Assembly (NCBI GenBank): GCA_021817025.1
Contig: JAKAWF010000005.1
Span: 11,904-33,490, forward strand
Direction: 5' to 3'
Source of the DNA: a bacterium
GTDB taxonomy: Bacteria; Chloroflexota; Dormibacteria; UBA8260; Bog-877
DNA: 21,587 bases
A model generated the notes under the pieces. It was not told the origin of the DNA and did not search any database. It saw nothing but the letters and a program-made list of their open reading frames with translations. Shown here in pieces: positions 10,070-17,169 of this stretch. The number at the start of each line of letters is the position of its first letter. The first letter of the stretch is position 1. The translations under genes and the position numbers were made by a program.

Positions 10070-10485
10070 AGGGGCCCAGATACTGGCCATCGGGAGAGCT
10101 GGGAGCCGCGGGCCGAGCGTGAACTGACCCGGTCCGGCGTGGAGGACGGCACCGGCCACGACTCGGTCGCCGAGCGTATCCCGCAGCCAGGCCGAGCGAC
10201 GGGCGTCGCCGGGGCCGGGAGCGGCGGTGGCCTTCACCTCAAAGGCCACCAACCCGTCTCCGCCCAGCTCCCCCAGCCGGTCCACCTCGTGTCGTCCATC
10301 GGCCTGGCGTAGGTGGTGCAGCCGGGGCCGCGCCGGGCTGAGCGCCAGCTCAGGACGAAGTTGCGCGACCACCATCGTCTCGAGCAGGCGACCCAGGAGG
10401 TCGCCATCGCGCGGCACCCCGCCCCGTCCGCTCTCAGAGCGGTCGCCATCAAGGAGGGGTCAACCAATACTGCTCTCAGCCAGAG
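10070..10485 (-). pseudogene. C-terminal fragment of an AAA ATPase with DUF4143 domain, frameshifted
   Basis: The minus strand encodes the DUF4143 C-terminal domain of an ATP-binding protein. Reading 5' to 3': VDPSLMATALRADGA (about 10422-10464) in one frame, then LLGRLLETMVVAQLRPEL, the GRHEVDRLGELG segment and VAFEVKATAAPGP in the next frame, ending near LPMASIWAP at about 10070. The two parts join at a frameshift in the C runs at 10417-10425, consistent with loss of one base. The P-loop ATPase domain is absent and the natural stop is lost, so the gene is a remnant. The group II intron fragment lies just upstream of it on the opposite strand. A sequencing error could explain the frameshift but not the missing N-terminus. 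Confidence 0.75.
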
Positions 10486-10644
10486 GTGAGTACCGTTTGC
10501 AACCAACCGCCAGTAGCACTTTGAGCCGACGGCTCGTTCCAGGGACTGGCACGCCCAGCAACTCCGCCGGACGGTGGAGGCGAGGGGGAAGAGCCGTTCC
10601 ACCCGGGCCCCCGGCCGGTTGTGCCGAAGTGGGTGCTCGGCTCC

Positions 10645-10956
10645 AGCTTCCTGCCGGCGGTGAGTGATGAGGCGGGCAAGGCGATGCGGCGGCAGATCCG
10701 GGGCTGGAGACCCCACCTGGGAGGTGGGCACGCGCTGGGAGAGATGGCCCGAGAGGTCAACCAAGTGGTGCGAGGCTGGATCACCTGCAACGGGCGCCAC
10801 CATCCGTCCTGGCCGCAAGTCCCGCTCCGGCGGATCAACGAATACCTGGTCCGCTGGGCTTTGCGGAAGTACAAGAAGCTGCGCAGACACCCGAACCGGG
10901 CGGGGAGGTTCCTGGCTGACATGGCGAGCCGGGACCCAACCCTCCTCGTCCATTGG
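10645..10956 (+). pseudogene. Group II intron reverse transcriptase/maturase, C-terminal fragment
   Basis: About 105 residues match the maturase (X, GIIM) domain and C-terminus of bacterial group II intron proteins: FLPAVSDEAGKAMRRQIRGW, then MAREVNQVVRGWI, LRRINEYLVRWALRKYKKLR and the closing DPTLLVHW. The usual YYGRFY after the RGWI motif appears as CNGRHH, a decayed version. The reverse transcriptase catalytic YADD region is absent. The frame stays open beyond 10956 through domain V and into the next region, so the natural stop has been lost. The fragment cannot make a working maturase. Confidence 0.85.
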
Positions 10957-10989
10957 GGAGAGGGTGCGTGGCCATTGGCTGGGTGGCAG

Positions 10990-11023
10990 GAGCCCCGTGA
11001 AGCGAGAGTTGCATGCGGGGATC
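10990..11023 (+). ncRNA. Group II intron domain V
   Basis: A 34-nt hairpin begins with the catalytic AGC triad (10991-10993). The lower stem is CCCCG (10993-10997) with CGGGG (11016-11020); the upper stem closes a GAGA tetraloop (11004-11007), and AT at 11013-11014 forms the expected two-base bulge. This is the most conserved part of any group II intron. One upper-stem pair (A11000/G11011) is mismatched. Confidence 0.82.
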
Positions 11024-11061
11024 TGAGAGCCGGGGGGTGCGATTCCCCGCGGCCACTCGAC
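11024..11061 (+). ncRNA. Group II intron domain VI-like hairpin and 3' end
   Basis: CCGGGG and CCCCGCGG (about 11030-11052) form a GC-rich stem directly after domain V, followed by CCACTCGAC. The position and length fit domain VI with the branch-point A on its 3' side, but I cannot fix the branch A with certainty. Confidence 0.6.
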
Positions 11062-11081
11062 CTGATGGGGCGACCCGTCAG
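11062..11081 (+). other. Perfect 8-bp hairpin at the intron 3' boundary
   Basis: CTGATGGG and CCCGTCAG pair over 8 positions (one T-G wobble) around a GCGA tetraloop, starting at the base after the predicted intron end. It may be the 3' flank or a continuation of intron structure. Class IIC introns favour hairpins at insertion sites, though normally in the 5' flank. Confidence 0.5.
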
Positions 11082-11172
11082 ACGAGACATCCCACGCCCC
11101 TGCGCCGCTACGGGGGCGACAATCCCGTCCCACGCACCTGGGGGAAGAGATTCCCGCATCGATAGACGTTGG

Positions 11173-11182
11173 CCCACGTGGG
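11173..11182. promoter_or_regulatory. CCCACGTGGG palindrome upstream of the glycan module
   Basis: A perfect 10-bp palindrome about 66 bases before the -10 element of the glycosyltransferase gene. It could be an activator or repressor site, but a short GC-rich palindrome may also occur by chance. Confidence 0.25.
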
Positions 11183-11247
11183 TAGTGACTGTGAAGCGGG
11201 CCTGTAACGGGCTGGCGGCGACCCCCAAGAGATCCTCGGGGCCGCCA

Positions 11248-11253
11248 TATACT
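11248..11253 (+). promoter_or_regulatory. -10 element TATACT for a leaderless transcript
   Basis: TATACT is followed by exactly 7 bases and then the GTG start codon at 11261, so transcription should begin at or next to the start codon. There is no ribosome-binding site before the GTG. A GC-rich hairpin (GGCGG/CCGCC with inner CCCC/GGGG, 11214-11246) occupies the place of a -35 element. Confidence 0.6.
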
Positions 11254-11260
11254 CGCCGAC

Positions 11261-12043
11261 GTGGCTTCCAGCAGCGGCGACTCCACCGCGACCACGACTG
11301 GTTTGGGACCGCGGCTGGAACTGCTCGGGGTGCCGGTCGACCGCTGCTCCAGGGAGCAGGCCCTCGCCATTTGTGCGGCGGCGCTCCAGGCGCCGGCTGA
11401 GGATCCGCCCCTGCAGGTGGTGACCCTCAATCCCGAAATGGTGATGCGCGCTCGCCGCGACCCGGAGTTGGCGCTCGCAGTCCGGCGCGCGCGCCTGGTG
11501 CTGGCTGATGGCATGGGCGTCGTCTGGGCCGCCCGGCGGGTGGGCTCCCCCCTGCCGGAGCGGATTCCGGGGGTCGACTTCCTGGGCGCGCTCTGCTCGC
11601 TGGAGGCGGTCGGGCCCGACGGCGTCTTCCTGCTGGGAGCCGGCCCGGGGGTCGCCGAGGCGGCCGGCCGGCAGCTGGTGGACCGGCATCCGGGGCTCAG
11701 GGTCGCGGGCTGCGCCAGCGGCTCCCCGGCGGACACCGAGGCTTCGGCGCTGGTCCAGCAGGTGAGGGAGTCGGGGGCACGCCTGCTGGCGGTCGCCTTC
11801 GGAGTGCCCGCCCAGGAGGTCTGGCTCGGCCGGCACCTGCGGCCGACCGGCTGCCGGGTCGGAATCGGGGTCGGCGGATCCCTCGACTACCTCGCGGGCC
11901 GGGTCCCGCGGGCGCCTGAGTGGTTGCGCCGGGCCGGCCTGGAGTGGAGCTTCCGGCTGCTGCGGCAGCCCTGGCGGTTCCCGCGCATGGTGCGGGGCTC
12001 GGCATTCTTCCTGGCGGTGGCCCGGCAGGAGCGTTCCCTGTGA
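11261..12043 (+). CDS. WecG/TagA/CpsF family glycosyltransferase
   Basis: A 260-residue membrane-associated GT26 glycosyltransferase that moves a sugar (usually N-acetylmannosamine-type or related) from a UDP donor to a polyprenyl-diphosphate-linked acceptor. Family motifs are LNPEMVMRARRDPEL, LADGMGVVWAARR, ERIPGVDF, FGVPAQEVWL and GVGGSLDYLAGRVPRAPEWL. Asp83, Arg101 and Gln185, and Arg232, Arg239 and Arg242 in the C-terminal tail, are all spaced as are, from memory, the functional residues of the characterised TarA enzyme (constant offset of 18). The C-terminal basic tail (EWSFRLLRQPWRFPRM) is the membrane-binding appendage. The GTG start at 11261 fits a leaderless mRNA. It overlaps the next gene by 4 nt. 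The sugar and acceptor cannot be read from sequence. Confidence 0.92.
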   Translation: MASSSGDSTATTTGLGPRLELLGVPVDRCSREQALAICAAALQAPAEDPPLQVVTLNPEMVMRARRDPELALAVRRARLVLADGMGVVWAARRVGSPLPERIPGVDFLGALCSLEAVGPDGVFLLGAGPGVAEAAGRQLVDRHPGLRVAGCASGSPADTEASALVQQVRESGARLLAVAFGVPAQEVWLGRHLRPTGCRVGIGVGGSLDYLAGRVPRAPEWLRRAGLEWSFRLLRQPWRFPRMVRGSAFFLAVARQERSL

Positions 12044-12786
12044 GTGGGGCGCCACCGCCGCTGAGCGTGATCGTGCCCGCCTTCAACGAGGCGGCGCGGC
12101 TCAGCCCGTCGCTGGAGCGCATGCGGGCCTTCCTCGAGTCCTCCGGGCGACCCTACGAGGTGCTGGTGGTCGATGACGGCAGCCAGGACCAGACCGCGGC
12201 CCTGACCGTGGAGGCCGCCTCCTCATGGCCGCACCTGCGGCTGATCTCGCTGCCCCGCAACCAGGGCAAGGGAGCCGCGGTCCGGGCCGGCATGCTCGCC
12301 GCCTCGGGCGCGCGCCGCCTCTTCACCGACGCCGATCTCTCGACCCCGCTCGAGGAGCTGGCCAAACTGGAGCGGGAGCTGGACTGCGGCGCCGGGGTGG
12401 CGATCGGGTCGCGGGCCCTGCCCGCCTCCCGGGTGGAGCGCCACCAGCCTCTCCACCGCGAGCTGATGGGCAAGAGCTACAACCGCCTCCTGCGGCTGTT
12501 GGTGTTGCCCGGGCTCAGGGACACCCAGTGCGGCTTCAAGCTGTTCACAGCCGAGGCGGCGGAGCTGTGCTTCTCGGAGCTGGAGTGCCTGCGTTTCGGC
12601 TTCGATGCCGAGGTCCTGCTGCGGGCCCGGCTCGGCGGGATCCCGATCGCCGAGGTGGGGGTCACCTGGTACAACGCCGTCGGCACCACGGTCAGCTCCC
12701 TCTCCGACGGGGGCCAGATGCTGATCGACCTCTGGAGTCTGCGCCGCCGCCGGAGCGCGCCCCGCCCGCTGGCGGAGCGTTCTTGA
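12040..12786 (+). CDS. GT2 glycosyltransferase, polyprenyl-phosphate glycosyltransferase-like (ALG5/GtrB type)
   Basis: A 248-residue GT-A fold enzyme. The N-terminal LSVIVPAFNEAARL strand, VVDDGS (nucleotide-binding aspartates, about residues 44-48), RNQGKGAAVRAGM, the TDADLSTP metal-binding DXD (residues 96-103) and DTQCGFKLF (161-169) match the dolichyl/undecaprenyl-phosphate glucosyl- or mannosyltransferase branch. No membrane helices follow, as in ALG5-like proteins without a C-terminal GtrB membrane domain. The GTG start at 12040 overlaps the previous stop (GTGA), and the next gene starts inside its own stop region, so the three proteins are translated together. It probably charges a lipid-phosphate carrier with one sugar for use outside the membrane. 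Confidence 0.9.
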   Translation: MSGAPPPLSVIVPAFNEAARLSPSLERMRAFLESSGRPYEVLVVDDGSQDQTAALTVEAASSWPHLRLISLPRNQGKGAAVRAGMLAASGARRLFTDADLSTPLEELAKLERELDCGAGVAIGSRALPASRVERHQPLHRELMGKSYNRLLRLLVLPGLRDTQCGFKLFTAEAAELCFSELECLRFGFDAEVLLRARLGGIPIAEVGVTWYNAVGTTVSSLSDGGQMLIDLWSLRRRRSAPRPLAERS

Positions 12787-14285
12787 AGGGCGGAGCAAAG
12801 CCCCAGTCGGTCTGGTGGCGGCCGGGGGAACGCCGGGCCCTGGAGTGGGCGTCCTCCCTCGCCCGAGCGACCTCCGGGCGGTGGTGGTGGTGGGCCGCCG
12901 CTCTGGTCCTGGTCCTGGGCGGTGCCGCCGCCGGGCTCCATCTCCCCTCCTCGGGCGCCGCCTTCGTCCAGATCGCCAACGGCAGGCTGATCGAGGCCCA
13001 GGGGCTGGGCGCCCACAGCGCCTTCATGGCCGCCCCCAGCGCCGCCTTGGACCTGCGCTCGTGGCTCCTCGACCTCCTGTGGGCCCACCTGTACTCGACG
13101 GGCGGGGTGGCCGTCCTGGAGCTGGCGGGGGCCCTTCTCGGGGCCGGTCTGGGAGGCGTCCTCTTCGCTTTCATCCGCCGCTCGGGCGCCTCCCAGCCCG
13201 CGGTCGCCATGGTGGCGGGCGGGCTCGCCCTGGCCGCCCTCGACCCGGTGCTGAGCTCGCCGTCCGCCGAGATGCTGGCGCTGCTGGCGGGGCTGCTCCT
13301 GCTCTGCCTCCAGGGGCTGCGCCGCGGCGAGGCGTGGGCGCCCTGGGCGCTCCTGACGGTGCTGGCCGCCTGGGCCAACCTCCAGTCCGCGGCCGTGGTG
13401 GTGGCGCCCCTCCTGGTCGTGGTCCTGATCGTCGCCCGCTCCGAGCGCAGTCGGGTCGAGGCGGCGCCTCCCCGCTGGCTCCTGCCGGCCGCCCTGGTCG
13501 CCGTGTGCGTCAACCCCAGGGGGCCCTGGCTGTACCAGGGGCTGCCGCTCAGCCTGGGCATGGCCGGCGAGCACCCCTTCCTGCCGCTGTGGTCGAGCCC
13601 GGACTTCCATCCCTGGGGGGCCAGGCTGTCGGAGCTGGCCGGCCTCCTGCTCTTGCTGGGCTACCTGATGGCGGGGGTCAGACTGCGCCGTCACGACGCC
13701 ACCCTGGGGCTGCTGACGGCCGTGATGAGCCTGCTCTGGACCTTCTACCTGCCCCTCTTCCTCGTGGTCGCGGCGGGGCAGGGGTCCGAATACCTGGCCG
13801 GATGGGTGGGGTCGCTGCCGCCCGCGACAGCGCCGACCAGGAGGCGGTGGGTGGCTTTGGCGCTGCTGCCGCCGCTGCTCACGGTCGCGCTGCTGGCCCG
13901 GTCGGGACTTCACGCCCAGAGCTCGGGCGGACCCCAGGCCCAGCTGGCGGGGAGCCTGCCGGTGGGCGCGGCGGCGTGGCTGTCCAACCATACAGAGGCG
14001 GGGAGCTGGTACACGACCGCCGCCTTCGGCGACTATCTGGCGGCGTCGTTCCCGAACGGCCACCATCTGGTCTGCAGCACCGACCCGGTCGCGGCCGGCT
14101 CCAGGCGGCTGGCCGCCTGCCAGCAGCTGGCCGTCCTCAACCAGGGCTCCTTGGGAGTGCTGGCTGAGCTCGGGGCCAGGCTGGCGGTGCTGCCCCCCAC
14201 GGCCCCGGGGGTGGCGTTCCTGACGGCGGAGGGGTGGCGGGTCCGGTATCGTGATCAGGGGGCGGTGGTTCTCAGCAGCCGCTAA
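12783..14285 (+). CDS. Polytopic membrane protein, GT-C-like, diverged paralogue of the 17652-19235 gene
   Basis: A 500-residue protein with about ten transmembrane helices and a soluble C-terminal domain of about 120 residues. It aligns by eye over its full length with the minus-strand gene at 17652-19235: FMAAP/FMAAG in the first loop, WANLQ/WTNLH, NPRGP/NPNGP, SPDFH in both, and a C-terminal domain with AAWL/AARWL, FGDYL/YGDGG and YRD near the end. It lacks the DPDFWWH, EWLSE and NLH residues of its paralogue (here AAFVQ, SWLLD and NLQ). The TTG start at 12783 overlaps the preceding stop. The family resembles multi-pass glycosyltransferases of the GT-C fold that use lipid-phosphate sugars, which suits its place after a GT2 of that pathway; this function is inferred and unproven. 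Confidence 0.75.
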   Translation: MKGGAKPQSVWWRPGERRALEWASSLARATSGRWWWWAAALVLVLGGAAAGLHLPSSGAAFVQIANGRLIEAQGLGAHSAFMAAPSAALDLRSWLLDLLWAHLYSTGGVAVLELAGALLGAGLGGVLFAFIRRSGASQPAVAMVAGGLALAALDPVLSSPSAEMLALLAGLLLLCLQGLRRGEAWAPWALLTVLAAWANLQSAAVVVAPLLVVVLIVARSERSRVEAAPPRWLLPAALVAVCVNPRGPWLYQGLPLSLGMAGEHPFLPLWSSPDFHPWGARLSELAGLLLLLGYLMAGVRLRRHDATLGLLTAVMSLLWTFYLPLFLVVAAGQGSEYLAGWVGSLPPATAPTRRRWVALALLPPLLTVALLARSGLHAQSSGGPQAQLAGSLPVGAAAWLSNHTEAGSWYTTAAFGDYLAASFPNGHHLVCSTDPVAAGSRRLAACQQLAVLNQGSLGVLAELGARLAVLPPTAPGVAFLTAEGWRVRYRDQGAVVLSSR

Positions 14286-14337
14286 GCCTTCCTCAGTACC
14301 CTTCTGACCGAAGTCGAGCTCATCGAGCCGGGGGAAC

Positions 14338-15300
14338 ATGTCCAAGAAGTCGATGGCGGAGAGGCGGCAGGCTGCTGCCAATGGCGGTCCGCGCAACGGT
14401 CGCCCGACGGCAAGGTCCGCGCGTGGGGGCGCCCAGTACCGGCGCTCCAACAAGGGCGGCTCCACCAGGCCGTGGGGCCTCATCGCCGCCATCGGCGGGG
14501 TGGTCGCGGTCTTCCTGGTGGTGATCATCTTCTTCGACGTGACCGCCGGCCAGGGCGGCCAGGACACCCAGGTGCTGGCGGCCCCGGCCTCGGTGGTGGC
14601 GGCGATCACCCACGTGCCCACCAAGACCCTGACCCAGGTCGGGACCGGGGACATCAACAACCCGCCCCAGCCGATCAAGGTCTCCACCCCCAAGCTGACC
14701 CAGAATGGCAAGCCGGAGATGCTCTACATAGGGGCCGAGTACTGCCCCTACTGCGCCCTCCTGCGCTGGTCCCTGGTGGGGGCGCTCAGCCGCTTCGGCA
14801 AGTTCTCCAACCTCCAGATCATCCGGGGGTCGGCGACCGATCCAGCGGGTCTGAACATCGCCACCTTCACCTTCGCCCACGGGGTCAGCTACAGCAGCCC
14901 GTACATCGCCTTCGTGGCCCGCGAGATGTACAGCAACGTGCCGACCACCAGCAACAGCGTGGGCTACCTCCCATTCCAGAAACTCACCAAGCAGGAGAGT
15001 CAGATCTTCAACACGGTGGGCACCCCTCCTGGGGCCAGTGGCCCCGGCTTCCCATTCGTGGACTACGGTGGCCTATCGGCCCAGATCGGCACCGAGAGCT
15101 CAGCTCCGGGCCCGACGGGTCTGCAGGGTTATGACTGGCAGCAGATCGCCGGCTTCCTTGGCAAGCCGAGCAGCGCGCCAGCGAAGATGATCTTGGGCGG
15201 CGTGAACTATGACACTGCCGCGATCTGTCAGCTGACCGGGAACAAGCCGGGCGCGGTCTGCAACACCACCCTCGTCAAGCAGCTGGAGAAGACCACCTGA
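14338..15300 (+). CDS. DUF929 membrane-anchored thioredoxin-like protein
   Basis: A 320-residue protein with a basic cytoplasmic N-terminus (residues 1-45), one transmembrane helix (about 47-67) and an extracytoplasmic domain. MLYIGAEYCPYCALLRWSLV carries a CPYC redox motif (Cys136, Cys139), followed by LSRFGKFSNL, the hallmark of DUF929. A second cysteine pair, Cys297 and Cys308, lies near the C-terminus and could form a structural or redox disulfide. The ATG at 14338 follows a GGGGG stretch. The preceding gap of 52 bases may hold its own weak promoter. The next gene encodes VKOR, the usual oxidant for thioredoxin-like disulfide catalysts, so this protein is probably a DsbA-like thiol oxidase or isomerase on the outer face. 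DUF929 itself has little characterised biochemistry as far as I know. Confidence 0.85.
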   Translation: MSKKSMAERRQAAANGGPRNGRPTARSARGGAQYRRSNKGGSTRPWGLIAAIGGVVAVFLVVIIFFDVTAGQGGQDTQVLAAPASVVAAITHVPTKTLTQVGTGDINNPPQPIKVSTPKLTQNGKPEMLYIGAEYCPYCALLRWSLVGALSRFGKFSNLQIIRGSATDPAGLNIATFTFAHGVSYSSPYIAFVAREMYSNVPTTSNSVGYLPFQKLTKQESQIFNTVGTPPGASGPGFPFVDYGGLSAQIGTESSAPGPTGLQGYDWQQIAGFLGKPSSAPAKMILGGVNYDTAAICQLTGNKPGAVCNTTLVKQLEKTT

Positions 15301-15356
15301 GCAATTCGCGGGCGACGCGGCGGATCATGGCGCCGTCTGGCGGCGGAGGGGAGCAG

Positions 15357-15833
15357 GTGAACTCGCACGAGCCCACGGGCCGACCCGGCGGCATCGGCGC
15401 CGTCTGGCTGATGGCGCTCTCGGTCGCCGGCTTCGGGGTCGCCGCCTACCTCACCACGGTTCACTACGCCAATGTGCCCCTGTTCTGCAGCGCCAGCGGC
15501 CTGGTGGACTGCAGCAAGGTGGTGACCAGCCAGTTCTCGGTCGTGCCCGGCACCAGCGTGCCGATAACGGTGCCGGGGATGGCCTTCTTCCTGGTCAGCC
15601 TGGGGCTGGCGCTCGCGCAGTACCTGCGGCCGCAGCGGGCCAGTCTGCGCCAGGCCCACTTCGGCTGGGCCTGCCTGGGGCTGCTGGCGGTCTTCTACCT
15701 GGTCTTCGTGGAGCTGGTGGAGCTCCATCACATCTGCCTGTGGTGCACGGGAGTCCACGTTCTTATCCTGCTGACCCTGCTCACCACCGCCTGGCGCCTG
15801 CACCCCGCCGACGAGCTGTTAACCACCTCGTAA
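15357..15833 (+). CDS. VKOR family disulfide oxidoreductase
   Basis: A 158-residue membrane protein of the vitamin K epoxide reductase family, which oxidises DsbA-like partners and passes electrons to quinone. Four transmembrane segments are visible (about residues 13-33, 70-90, 103-120, 130-145). The loop cysteine pair is Cys44 and Cys52 (FCSASGLVDCSKV), and the quinone-side pair is CLWC (Cys127, Cys130); the TVPGMAF turn before helix 2 is conserved. The GTG at 15357 is preferred because GGAGGGGAG lies just upstream; an in-frame ATG at 15327 would add ten residues but has a poor site. It lies 56 bases after the DUF929 gene and is probably co-transcribed. Confidence 0.9.
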   Translation: MNSHEPTGRPGGIGAVWLMALSVAGFGVAAYLTTVHYANVPLFCSASGLVDCSKVVTSQFSVVPGTSVPITVPGMAFFLVSLGLALAQYLRPQRASLRQAHFGWACLGLLAVFYLVFVELVELHHICLWCTGVHVLILLTLLTTAWRLHPADELLTTS

Positions 15834-16156
15834 TCTCTGGCTGCGACGATCTCCTCGGGCGGGGCGCCCGGCCCCACCCTCGAAGGATCGATCGCTCCCC
15901 TGGGTCCCGATCTGCGGACCCTGGTTCCAAGGCGGCCGTGGCAGGTGCCCACCACCCTGGTCGCCCGGGTCCGGCGCACCTCCCGCGTGCCACGCAGGGA
16001 GGGCGCCAGGGCCCATCTTGGCCGGTGCTTCGCCCGGGTCCAAAGGCCCCTCGAGACCCGTCCGGAGGCTGGGGCCCTTGGGGGCTGTCGGCCGGGGACC
16101 GGACCTGCCTGGGGCGCGAGCGCAGAATACGCAGACCGCTTGGGTAACTCGGCGTC
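15834..16156. other. Spacer after VKOR
   Basis: 323 bases with no supportable gene. GGGTCC/GGACCC (15902-15921) forms a hairpin with an 8-base loop about 70 bases after the VKOR stop and could be its terminator; there is no U-tract. Several other short GC-rich stems are possible. I found no tRNA or known riboswitch in it. Confidence 0.4.
16145..16150 (+). promoter_or_regulatory. Candidate -10 element TAACTC
   Basis: TAACTC ends 6 bases before the GTG at 16157, the same layout as the leaderless promoters at 11248 and 19364. No -35 element is evident. Confidence 0.35.
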
Positions 16157-16918
16157 GTGATCCAGGAGACACCCTTGCCGCGCTTTGACATCTCGCCGGC
16201 GGTGAGGCGCCTCGTGAGCGCCGGCCGGCTGCGCGCGGTCACCGACGCGGCTGCCGATGGGACGTCTCCCTGTGTGTGGTGCGGGCGCGACGTGGACTTT
16301 GGCAAAGAACGGGAGATCAGGGTCGTCGCCGTTCCCTTCCCCGGCGGTGGGCTGGTGGTCCTGGTCGGGCACTCCGGATGCGGGCGGTCGCGCGTGTTCA
16401 CGGAGCAGCAGGCGGAGGGAGTTCTCGATGCGCTCTCGGAGTTGACGTGGGTGTTCGGGGTGGCCCCCAGCCTGCGGCCCCGGGCGTTCATCCTGCTGGA
16501 GCCCGCGATGCAGTTGGATGAGCTGCCCCTCCCCGGCGGGCGGCCGAGGTCGATGTGGCTGCGGCTCTGTTTGCAGTTCGGCATGCAGCGCATGCCCTGG
16601 CCGGCCACCGGCTGGCGGGCGGGGCGGTTGACGGGGTGGTCGCTCCTGCTGGATCCGGATGCCGTCCGTTTGATCGGCCCTGATGGCGAGGAGTTCCTGC
16701 GCGATCGGCCCGGATTCCTCCCTGCCGGGTGGTTGCCCGCCTGCCGCTCGGAAGGGTCCGCGCTCCTGATCTCCGGGGACCGCCTGGGAGTGCGCCGCCT
16801 CCCAGCCGGCGAGCCGGCAGCCTTTCGGCACCTCATGAGAGCGGCCGCGGAGCACGAGCGGCTGGTGGCGGGGGAGGTCCCGGTCTCGGCCAACCGCGGG
16901 CGCTGGTGGCGGCGGTAG
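16157..16918 (+). CDS. Hypothetical protein with possible C-C-H-C metal site
   Basis: A 253-residue soluble protein I do not recognise. PCVWCGRD (Cys39, Cys42) and GHSGCGRS (His72, Cys75) lie about 30 residues apart and could form a zinc-binding site in a small N-terminal domain. A hydrophobic segment (residues 66-71) sits between them. The rest is a mixed, tryptophan-rich sequence with WPATGWRAG and WSLLLDPDAV, ending in a basic RGRWWRR tail. Two starts compete: GTG at 16157 with a -10 element 6 bases upstream (leaderless), and an in-frame TTG at 16175 preceded by AGGAG at good spacing. Codon use matches the neighbours and the frame is intact over 760 bases, so I take it as a real gene. Confidence 0.65.
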   Translation: MIQETPLPRFDISPAVRRLVSAGRLRAVTDAAADGTSPCVWCGRDVDFGKEREIRVVAVPFPGGGLVVLVGHSGCGRSRVFTEQQAEGVLDALSELTWVFGVAPSLRPRAFILLEPAMQLDELPLPGGRPRSMWLRLCLQFGMQRMPWPATGWRAGRLTGWSLLLDPDAVRLIGPDGEEFLRDRPGFLPAGWLPACRSEGSALLISGDRLGVRRLPAGEPAAFRHLMRAAAEHERLVAGEVPVSANRGRWWRR

Positions 16919-16921
16919 AGC

Positions 16922-16951
16922 GGAGGCCCCGCCTCACGCCGGCCCCGAGGC
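16922..16951 (+). terminator. Alternative GAGGC/GCCTC hairpins
   Basis: GCCTC (16931-16935) can pair with GAGGC on either side (16923-16927 or 16947-16951). It lies right after the stop of the 16157 gene and may act in termination. There is no U-tract and the stems are only 5 bp. From 16952 to 17170 I see nothing more. Confidence 0.3.
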
Positions 16952-17169
16952 GATCCCAGCCCATGCGAGAGTTCGAGCTGTCCCCTACGGAAGCCGGGTG
17001 GGCCCGGCCGCATCATCCGCGCGGCGGCGGAGGGTGGGAGGATTCGCCGCCGGTGGAGACGTTGCGCCGCCCGCGGCAAGCGCGCCAGGACGGCCGAGCT
17101 GCCCGCCGCGGCAGTCCCAGGGCGGCCACTCCACCCGGAAGCGGTCTCTGCAGGCGGGTGGGGGTTCCT

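Larger units (their letters stand above)
10640..11061 (+). mobile_element. 5'-truncated group II intron (maturase end plus domains V-VI)
   Basis: The 3' end of a group II intron: coding sequence for the maturase X domain of the intron reverse transcriptase, followed by a domain V hairpin and a domain VI-like hairpin, ending with CTCGAC at 11061 (the usual AY end). The 5' part (domains I-IV and the reverse transcriptase catalytic domains) is missing. Group II introns insert by target-primed reverse transcription starting at the 3' end, so 5' truncation is an expected outcome of failed insertion. The 5' joint lies somewhere in 10490-10645 and cannot be placed exactly. The sequence resembles intron copies in high-GC bacteria (class IIC or a related bacterial class; class not proven). 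Confidence 0.82.

Noticed and set aside
10227..10667. Plus-strand open frame opposite the DUF4143 remnant
   Set aside because: It is Ser/Arg/Pro-rich and antisense to recognisable DUF4143 sequence.
11173..11182. CCCACGTGGG as a definite operator
   Set aside because: Listed only as a weak site: a 10-bp GC-rich palindrome is expected by chance in such DNA, and no regulator can be tied to it.
12225..12782. Upstream in-frame extension of the membrane protein gene at 12783
   Set aside because: The region is inside the GT2 gene in another frame and encodes Arg/Pro/Gly-rich sequence; the hydrophobic protein begins only after the TTG at 12783.
15834..16156. A riboswitch or tRNA in the spacer after VKOR
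   Set aside because: Several GC-rich stems are possible, but I could not match any known riboswitch core or a tRNA cloverleaf with a T-loop.
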